From: DASVHS01 sp035468985
GTDB taxonomy: Bacteria; Acidobacteriota; Thermoanaerobaculia; Gp7-AA8
Length of the DNA: 64,000 bases
Direction of reading: 5' to 3'
NCBI GenBank assembly: GCA_035468985.1
Contig: DATISF010000009.1
Coordinates: 124,001 to 188,000, forward strand
Below, piece after piece: positions 58,669 to 64,000 of this stretch. The translations under genes and the position numbers were made by a program. Every line of letters starts with the position of its first letter. Position 1 is the first letter of the stretch. Under the pieces are notes generated by a model. That model was not told where the DNA came from and did no database searches. It was given only the letters and a program-made list of their open reading frames with translations.

Positions 58669-59427
58669 ATGCCGGCCCGCGACACCGTTCGCATCGCAGC
58701 GGTAGGAGACATCCACACCAAGAAAAACGCGCAGGGTCCGTTCCTGGAAATGTTCCGGGACATGACCGAGCGCGCCGATGTGGCGTTGCTCTGCGGCGAT
58801 CTGACCGACTACGGAACACCGGAAGAGGCGGAGGTGCTCGCCCACGACATCAAGTCCGCGCTGCGCATCCCCGCACTGGGCGTCCTCGGAAATCACGATT
58901 TCGAGACCGGGCAGCAGGACGAACTGGTCAGGATCATGACGGCGGCGGGTGTGGTGATGCTCGACGGCGACGCGCACGAGGTTCACGGCATCGGGTTCGC
59001 CGGCGCGAAAGGTTTCGTCGGCGGCTTCGGGCGGCGGCAGCTCGGCTCGTGGGGTGAACCGAGCATCAAGGCCCTCGTACATGAGTCGGTCGAAGAGGTG
59101 TTGAAGCTCGAAGCGGCGCTCGCAAAGCTGCGCACGCCGCAGAAAGTCGCCGTGCTGCACTACGCGCCGATTCCAGGGACTGTCGAAGGCGAGCCGCCGG
59201 AGCTCATCCCGTTCCTCGGCTCATCGCGGCTCGAGGATCCGATCGAGCGGTATCGGGTGAGCGTGGTGTTTCACGGGCACGCGCACCACGGCAGCCCGGA
59301 AGGCCGAACGCGCGGCAACGTTCCGGTGTTCAACGTAGCGATGCCGCTGCTCAAACGCATGTTCCCCGATCGTCTGCCGTACAAGCTCTTCGAGATTCCC
59401 GTGGGCGTAGAATCGCCGGTCGCATGA
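58669..59427 (+). CDS. Metallophosphoesterase (calcineurin-like)
   Basis: A 252-residue dimetal phosphoesterase: IAAVGDIHTKKN (Asp/His), LLCGDLTDYG, GVLGNHDFETG, VLHYAPIPGT (His) and VVFHGHAHHGS (HxH). All five sequence blocks that build the dimetal centre are present. Substrate unknown. It is one base after the nucleotidyltransferase stop and overlaps the next gene by 4 bp, so the four genes 57855-61333 are one run. Confidence 0.92.
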   Translation: MPARDTVRIAAVGDIHTKKNAQGPFLEMFRDMTERADVALLCGDLTDYGTPEEAEVLAHDIKSALRIPALGVLGNHDFETGQQDELVRIMTAAGVVMLDGDAHEVHGIGFAGAKGFVGGFGRRQLGSWGEPSIKALVHESVEEVLKLEAALAKLRTPQKVAVLHYAPIPGTVEGEPPELIPFLGSSRLEDPIERYRVSVVFHGHAHHGSPEGRTRGNVPVFNVAMPLLKRMFPDRLPYKLFEIPVGVESPVA

Positions 59428-60677
59428 GACATCCCGCCTTCAGCGGCGGAGTCGAACGCGAACAGCTTCTCGCGTGGTATCGCTCGACGCGCGCAAGATC
59501 AAAGTCGTTGTTCGCCATTCCGCGGCCCGACACGTACTACGAGCGACCGATCTCTCTGCGCAATCCGATCGTTTTCTACGAGGGACACCTCCCCGCGTTC
59601 GCAGTGAATACGCTGGCGAAGCTGGCCCTGAAGAAGCCGGGCATCGATGCCGGCTACGAGAAGCTGTTCGAACGCGGCATCGATCCCGAAGACGAGACGG
59701 CCGCGAAGAGGGGCGCGAGCCCGTGGCCAAAACGCGAGGACGTGCTGGCCTACGGTGCCGCGGCAGATGCCTTGATCGAGCACTGCCTCCGGTGCGAACG
59801 GCTGACGGGTCTCGCTGCCGAAGCCGTGTTCTGCACGATCGAGCACGAGCTGATGCACCATGAAACGTTCATCTATATATTGCACAATATGTCGTACGAT
59901 CAAAAGGACATGAAGCACCGGCTTCAGCCGGTGTCCAAGCCGGTTGAAGCCGGCGCTCCATTGACTGCCACGATCCCTGCCGGCCCAGCCACCCTCGGCA
60001 CCTCGGGCGACCACTTCGGCTGGGACAACGAGTTTCCCTCGCTGCGCGTCGAGGTTCCCGCGTTCACGATCGACCGCCACAACGTCACCAACGCCCAGTA
60101 CCTCGATTTCGCGAACGCGACCGGCGCGCCGCCGCCGCACTTCTGGCTCCGCAAAGACAGCCAGTGGTACTGGCGCGGGATGTTCGAGCTCATCCCGCTT
60201 CCACTCGATTGGCCGGTCTACGTCACGTTCGACGAAGCGGAAGCGTACGCACGGTGGAGAGGCGCGCGCGTTCCTACGGAAGCCGAGTATCACCGCGTCG
60301 CATTCGGGACTCCGTCCGGCGAGGAGCGGCGATTCCCGTGGGGCGACGAATTACCCGACTCGACGCGCGGCAACTTCGACTTCAGCCACTGGGATCCCGT
60401 TCCAGTCGGGTCGTATCCGCTCGGCGCGAGCGCGTGGGGCGTGCACGACCTCATCGGCAACGGTTGGGAGTGGACGTCGACCAAATTCAATGGATTCCCC
60501 GGATTCGAGCCGATGCCGACGTATCCCGTCTATTCAGCCGACTTCTTCGATGACAAACACTACGTGCTCAAGGGCGCTTCGCCCGCGACCGCTCGCGAGC
60601 TCATCCGCCGGAGTTTTCGGAACTGGTTCCGTCCCAACTATCCGTACCTCTATGCAACGTTCCGCTGCGTGAGCTGA
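59424..60677 (+). CDS. EgtB-like iron(II)-dependent sulfoxide synthase (SUMF1/FGE family with DinB domain)
   Basis: A 417-residue protein with an N-terminal DinB-like metal domain (about 1-165: QLLAWYRSTRARSKSLFAIP, ERPISLRNPIVFYEGHLPAF, IEHELMHHETFIYILHNM, giving the HxxxH ligands) and a C-terminal FGE-sulfatase domain (GDHFGWDNEFPSLRVEVPAF, RVPTEAEYHRVAFG, VHDLIGNGWEWTSTKF, RRSFRNWFRPNYPYLYATFR). This is the EgtB/OvoA architecture, which couples histidine betaine or histidine with a thiol. No egtD methyltransferase is adjacent, so ergothioneine is not proven. Residues about 165-179 (HRLQPVSKPVEAGAP) are encoded by a family B repeat at the domain junction. It overlaps the metallophosphoesterase by 4 bp. 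Confidence 0.88.
   Translation: MRHPAFSGGVEREQLLAWYRSTRARSKSLFAIPRPDTYYERPISLRNPIVFYEGHLPAFAVNTLAKLALKKPGIDAGYEKLFERGIDPEDETAAKRGASPWPKREDVLAYGAAADALIEHCLRCERLTGLAAEAVFCTIEHELMHHETFIYILHNMSYDQKDMKHRLQPVSKPVEAGAPLTATIPAGPATLGTSGDHFGWDNEFPSLRVEVPAFTIDRHNVTNAQYLDFANATGAPPPHFWLRKDSQWYWRGMFELIPLPLDWPVYVTFDEAEAYARWRGARVPTEAEYHRVAFGTPSGEERRFPWGDELPDSTRGNFDFSHWDPVPVGSYPLGASAWGVHDLIGNGWEWTSTKFNGFPGFEPMPTYPVYSADFFDDKHYVLKGASPATARELIRRSFRNWFRPNYPYLYATFRCVS
59916..59961. repeat. Family B element in frame inside the EgtB-like gene
   Basis: CACCGGCTTCAGCCGGTG and AAGCCGGTTGAAGCCGGCGC, ending GCTCCA. Two palindromic halves encode the interdomain linker of the EgtB-like protein. Confidence 0.78.
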
Positions 60678-61333
60678 TGGAGCGCGTTATGCACGCTTCG
60701 CGAGTCATGGACACGAAGATCTACAAGCCGAAATCTTTCAACCTCTCCGGTCTCAACGGCATCTCGGACAAGACCCTCGAAATGCACTTCAAGCTCTACG
60801 AGGGCTACGTCACGAACACGAACACGCTCACCGAGCGCATCGCGGCGATCCTCGCCGACGGAAAAGTCGATCAGGAGGAGATGCCCGCATACTCGGAGCT
60901 CACGCGGCGCCTGGGCTTCGAGTACAACGGCATGGTCCTGCACGAGTACTACTTCGGGAACATGAAGAAGGGTGGCGGAGGCGATGCTCCACGCGGCGAT
61001 TTTCGCTCAGCCGTCGAGCACAGTTATCCGAGCTACGAAATCTGGAAAGCCGATTTCGTCAGCGTGGCGAAGATGCGTGGCGTGGGATGGTCGATCTGCT
61101 ATCTCGATCCGGCGAACGGACTCGTCTCCAACCACTGGATCGAGATGCATCAGACCGGCAACGTCGCTGGATTCGTTCCGCTCATCGTGATGGACGTGTG
61201 GGAGCACGCGTTCCTCCTCGACTACAAGCCGTCCGATCGCCCGAAATACATCGAGGCGTTCATGGCGAATATGAACTGGGACGTCGTCGAGAAGAGGATG
61301 GAAGCCGTTCACGTCACCGCGGCGGCGCGGTAA
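60677..61333 (+). CDS. Fe/Mn superoxide dismutase, divergent
   Basis: A 218-residue SOD of the Fe/Mn family: FNLSGLNGISDKTLEMHFKL with the first metal His in TLEMH, VLHEYYFGNM with the second His, and DVWEHAFLLDYKPSDRPKYI carrying Asp and the fourth-ligand His. The usual second-shell HH-x-x-Y after the first His is FKLYEGY here, so His30 (E. coli numbering) is replaced by Tyr. The cambialistic metal preference cannot be told. ATG 60677 overlaps the EgtB-like stop by one base (TGATG). The stop TAA is followed at once by a family B repeat. Confidence 0.88.
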   Translation: MERVMHASRVMDTKIYKPKSFNLSGLNGISDKTLEMHFKLYEGYVTNTNTLTERIAAILADGKVDQEEMPAYSELTRRLGFEYNGMVLHEYYFGNMKKGGGGDAPRGDFRSAVEHSYPSYEIWKADFVSVAKMRGVGWSICYLDPANGLVSNHWIEMHQTGNVAGFVPLIVMDVWEHAFLLDYKPSDRPKYIEAFMANMNWDVVEKRMEAVHVTAAAR

Positions 61334-61385
61334 TGGAGCCCCGCTTCAGCCGGGAGTGACACCGGCTGAAGCCGGTGGTCCATGG
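61333..61385. repeat. Family B palindromic element
   Basis: TGGAGCCCCGCTTCAGCCGG, then GTGACACCGGCTGAAGCCGG and TGGTCCA. It starts at the SOD stop codon and, on the minus strand, encodes PPASAGVTPG and the stop codon of the glycosyltransferase fusion. Confidence 0.82.
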
Positions 61386-64000
61386 ACCTCCACGGTTCCT
61401 TTTCTTTCCAGCTTGCCCCAGCCGGCACGCATGCCCGAGATCGCAGTCTTCAGCGACTTCAGCAGCACGGCGTACATCAGCTGCCGATACAGGAACCGCT
61501 GCCAGAACAGCCACAGGAGCATACGTCCGTCTTCACGGTCGAGCTTGAACGCGATCGCTGCGCCGATCAGCTCGACGACGAAGAAGAACGCGTACATGAA
61601 CGCGACGAGATAGAGCGAGTTGAGCGCGGCCGGAAGCGGCTGCCAGTCGTGCGTCAGCCGGCCGCGCGCCAACGCCTCGATCACCGTAAACAGCGTCCAG
61701 GCGATCTGAAGGTCGACCAGCGGCGACAGCGCCTGATAGACGACCTGGAACAGCCACAGCGAAGGGAGCATCACACGGCCGAACCAGCCGTAGCGTCCGA
61801 GGGCGCGGCGGTGCTTCCAGAGTGACTGGAGAGTTCCGAAGGCCCAGCGGAAGCGCTGCCTGAACAACATCCGGAACGTGTCCGGCGCCTCCGTGTAACC
61901 GATCGCCGCGGAGTCGGTCGCCACCTGCCATCCGTTCTGCCGGATCCGCCACGTCAGATCCATGTCCTCGGCCATCGTGTCGGTCGTGTAGCCGCCGGCC
62001 TGCACGATCGCGGCGCGGCGCCATGCGCCGACCGCGCCTGGGACGACGGAAACGGAGTTGATGGCCGCGTACGCGCGACGGTCGAGGTTCTGGCTCGTGA
62101 CGTACTCGATGGCCTGCCAGTAGGTGAGCGGATTCATGCGGTTGCCGACTTTTACGTTGCCGGCGACGGCGCCCACTTCCGGATCCTCGAAGCGGCGCAC
62201 GAGTTTCTCGATCGTGTCGGGAAGGAACAGCGTGTCGGCGTCGAGCGCGACGATGATGTCGCCGCGCGATTCCCGGATTCCGTGGTTCAACGCCGACGCC
62301 TTCCCTCCGTTCTCCTGATGGAAGAGCCGGACATTCTGACGGCCGCCGAAATGCCGCAGCACCTCGCCGGACGTGTCGTCCTTCGAACCGTCATCGACGA
62401 TGACGACTTCGAGATCGGGATAGTTGCTGGCCAGCACGGCTTCGACCGTGCGGAGGATGACTTTCTCTTCGTTGAATGCGGCGATGACCACGCTGACCGA
62501 AGGCTTGAACGACGCGTCGAACGTCTCGTGCTTCTCCCGTCGTTTCGCAATCAACGCCAGGATCGTCACGAACGCCACCCGCGCGGCGCCAAGCGCGATG
62601 CCCGACATGAAGGCGATGGTGAGGAACAGCTCGAGGACGTACAACACCTCGAACACGATGCGGTCGCTGACGAGCATGAAGCTCTCGGTGTTTTTCACCG
62701 GCGGATTCACCTCCTCGCGGGTACGGCCGACGAGCTGCGAGACGGTCACGAACTGATAACCGTCCTTCTGCAGCTCCTTCACCAGCATCGGAATGAGCCG
62801 CACCGTCTGGCTGCGGTCGCCGCCTCCGTCGTGCAGCAGGATGCAACTTCCCTTCTCGATCTTGAGCTGTTCGAGAGTGGTCTGCAGCATCTCCTCGGCA
62901 GTGCGATGCTTGATCGAGCCGTCGGGCATCCGCTCTTCGGTGTTCCAGTCCTGGGGATCGATGTACTCGCCGACGACGATGTACTTCTGGTCGGACGCGA
63001 TTTGCACCGGGGTGACTTCTTCCTTGCTCGTCGGCTCCGCGTCGGCGTTGTACGGAGGCCGGAACAGCAGTGTCGAGCGCCCCAGCAGACTCTGGATCAC
63101 GCGCTGCGTGGCGTTGATCTCTCCGCGCGCGCGCTCCGCCGAGACCGCACCGATGTTGGGATGCGTATAGGAGTGATTGCCGATCTCGTGGCCCTCGCGC
63201 CACATGCGCCGCACGAGACCGGGATAGCGCTCCGCGTTCTGACCGATGAGAAAGAACGTGGCCTTGACGTTCAACGCCTTCAACTGGTCGAGAATCTGCG
63301 TCGAGTACCCCTCGGCAGGGCCGTCGTCGATCGTGAGCGCGACCATCCTCGGGTGATAGCCGCTGCGCTCGATGATCGTTGACATCGGAAGCTTGTGATA
63401 GACCTCGTCGGTGACGAATCCCGTCTGCGGGTCGATCTCCAGGGTGCGCAATCCTTTGTCGCCGCCAGTGCGGACGTGCAGGATCTCCCCCTCGCCGATG
63501 AACTCGACGTCGTACGGATATTCGGGGATGCTCAAAGCGCGACTCACATTCGGAGGCGAATAGAGCCGCGCGCGACTGAGGTAGTTCCAGATCGACGGAT
63601 CGCTCGAGCCGAGGACCCAGACGGCGACGCCACGAGGGGAGTAGGTGCGGGCAAGCATCCACTGGTTTGCGGCGGTCACCGCGTCGAGCATCCAGACCTC
63701 GTGATCATTGCCGGCATCGTCGACGTACCAGTAGGTCGGGTTGAGCGCCGTCGGATCGAAGTCGATCAGCTTCTCCACGGGGTCGTCGGGCCGGTAGTCG
63801 CGAGCACGAACGAGAGCCTCCTGATACGTGAGCGGCTCGGCTTCCTTCTCCCCTTCGGTCCAGTCGTACCCGTAGTTTGCGAGACCGATCACCAGCTTCT
63901 CCGCCGGGATCTGTCGCGCCGCGCGCCGCACGGTGCGGCGGTACCAGTCCATCGAGGCGATCGGCCCCGGCGCGGAGGATGTGCTGTGCTCGTCGTACGC
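61346..64000 (-). CDS. GH18 - polysaccharide deacetylase - GT2 fusion (5' end outside window)
   Basis: About 885 visible residues; the ORF runs off the right edge with AYDEHSTSSAPGPIASMDW before the first internal Met. Residues 1-190: glycoside hydrolase 18-like (WYRRTVRRAARQIPAEKLVI, NYGYDWTEG, GVAVWVLGSSDPSIW). Then a CE4 deacetylase with MVALTIDDGPAEGYS, GNHSYTHPN, RPPYN and CILLHDGGGDRSQ, a TM region (VLYVLELFLTIAFMSGIALG), a GT2 glycosyltransferase (SVVIAAFNEEKVILRTVEAV, ALDADTLFLPDTIE, TMAEDMDLTWRIRQNGW, QRFRWAFGTLQSLWKHR), and about four more TM helices. This is a single-chain poly-N-acetylglucosamine-type synthase/deacetylase/hydrolase. The last residues and stop are encoded by a family B repeat. 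Confidence 0.9.
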   Translation of the reverse strand, partial: AYDEHSTSSAPGPIASMDWYRRTVRRAARQIPAEKLVIGLANYGYDWTEGEKEAEPLTYQEALVRARDYRPDDPVEKLIDFDPTALNPTYWYVDDAGNDHEVWMLDAVTAANQWMLARTYSPRGVAVWVLGSSDPSIWNYLSRARLYSPPNVSRALSIPEYPYDVEFIGEGEILHVRTGGDKGLRTLEIDPQTGFVTDEVYHKLPMSTIIERSGYHPRMVALTIDDGPAEGYSTQILDQLKALNVKATFFLIGQNAERYPGLVRRMWREGHEIGNHSYTHPNIGAVSAERARGEINATQRVIQSLLGRSTLLFRPPYNADAEPTSKEEVTPVQIASDQKYIVVGEYIDPQDWNTEERMPDGSIKHRTAEEMLQTTLEQLKIEKGSCILLHDGGGDRSQTVRLIPMLVKELQKDGYQFVTVSQLVGRTREEVNPPVKNTESFMLVSDRIVFEVLYVLELFLTIAFMSGIALGAARVAFVTILALIAKRREKHETFDASFKPSVSVVIAAFNEEKVILRTVEAVLASNYPDLEVVIVDDGSKDDTSGEVLRHFGGRQNVRLFHQENGGKASALNHGIRESRGDIIVALDADTLFLPDTIEKLVRRFEDPEVGAVAGNVKVGNRMNPLTYWQAIEYVTSQNLDRRAYAAINSVSVVPGAVGAWRRAAIVQAGGYTTDTMAEDMDLTWRIRQNGWQVATDSAAIGYTEAPDTFRMLFRQRFRWAFGTLQSLWKHRRALGRYGWFGRVMLPSLWLFQVVYQALSPLVDLQIAWTLFTVIEALARGRLTHDWQPLPAALNSLYLVAFMYAFFFVVELIGAAIAFKLDREDGRMLLWLFWQRFLYRQLMYAVLLKSLKTAISGMRAGWGKLERKGTVEVHGPPASAGVTPG

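Overview
No rRNA gene is present, so taxonomy is inferred. The window looks like a high-GC, diderm (LolA, TonB-dependent receptor, lipoprotein) environmental bacterium, most plausibly Acidobacteriota. Reasons are the split glycine decarboxylase (gcvPA/gcvPB), the malic enzyme-phosphotransacetylase fusion, TrmFO, an MglA-type GTPase, and dense short palindromic repeats around and inside genes. Gene density is high, with many 1-26 bp overlaps suggesting coupled operons.

Layout. 1-2.6 kb: ECF sigma factor (cut by the window edge), ABC ATPase, prmC, HIT protein. 2.6-4.5 kb: AI-2E-type permease with a B12-binding-like C-terminus. 4.5-5.2 kb: repeat-only region. 5.2-9.7 kb: complete glycine cleavage operon (gcvT-gcvH-gcvPA-gcvPB), divergent from xerC. 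10.7-14.7 kb: an unrecognised conserved protein and a DUF255/YyaL thioredoxin-like protein. 15-24.7 kb: FN3 lipoprotein, glmS, YfhO-like membrane protein, rhomboid, mnmA, single-domain response regulator. 24.7-32.9 kb: maeB-pta fusion; tgt-yajC-secD-secF with lolA; secreted proteins. 32.9-41.1 kb: M23 peptidase, GHMP-kinase fusion, Cld-like protein, tRNA-Pro, DUF3467 protein, trmFO, ATP-grasp ligase plus zinc peptidase pair. 41.1-45.3 kb: cobalamin-riboswitch operon (TonB receptor, DUF6580 membrane protein, BtuF-like protein, PP-loop ATPase). 45.4-49.6 kb: MglA-like GTPase and two tRNA-Ser genes, each followed directly by a tandem array of about 100-bp units; the arrays flank a TetR/Tat-SRPBCC cassette. 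49.6-57.8 kb: KGG protein, FAD/Fe-S oxidoreductase, DedA-rhodanese gene with an in-frame UGA, HEAT protein, anti-sigma/ECF sigma pair, frameshifted DUF2905 gene, DUF4097-like protein. 57.8-64 kb: nucleotidyltransferase, metallophosphoesterase, EgtB-like enzyme, superoxide dismutase, and a GH18-deacetylase-glycosyltransferase fusion cut by the window edge.

Most notable: (1) a DedA-rhodanese ORF whose CxC motif reads Cys-Thr-UGA, followed by a perfect 8-bp stem in a bacterial SECIS-like position; (2) tRNA-Ser-linked tandem arrays whose units carry a nested hairpin and a mimic of the tRNA 3' end; (3) at least three palindromic element families that fit exactly against or supply gene stop codons and also sit in frame inside proteins; (4) a B12-riboswitch operon in which a DUF6580 membrane protein stands where an inner-membrane permease is expected.
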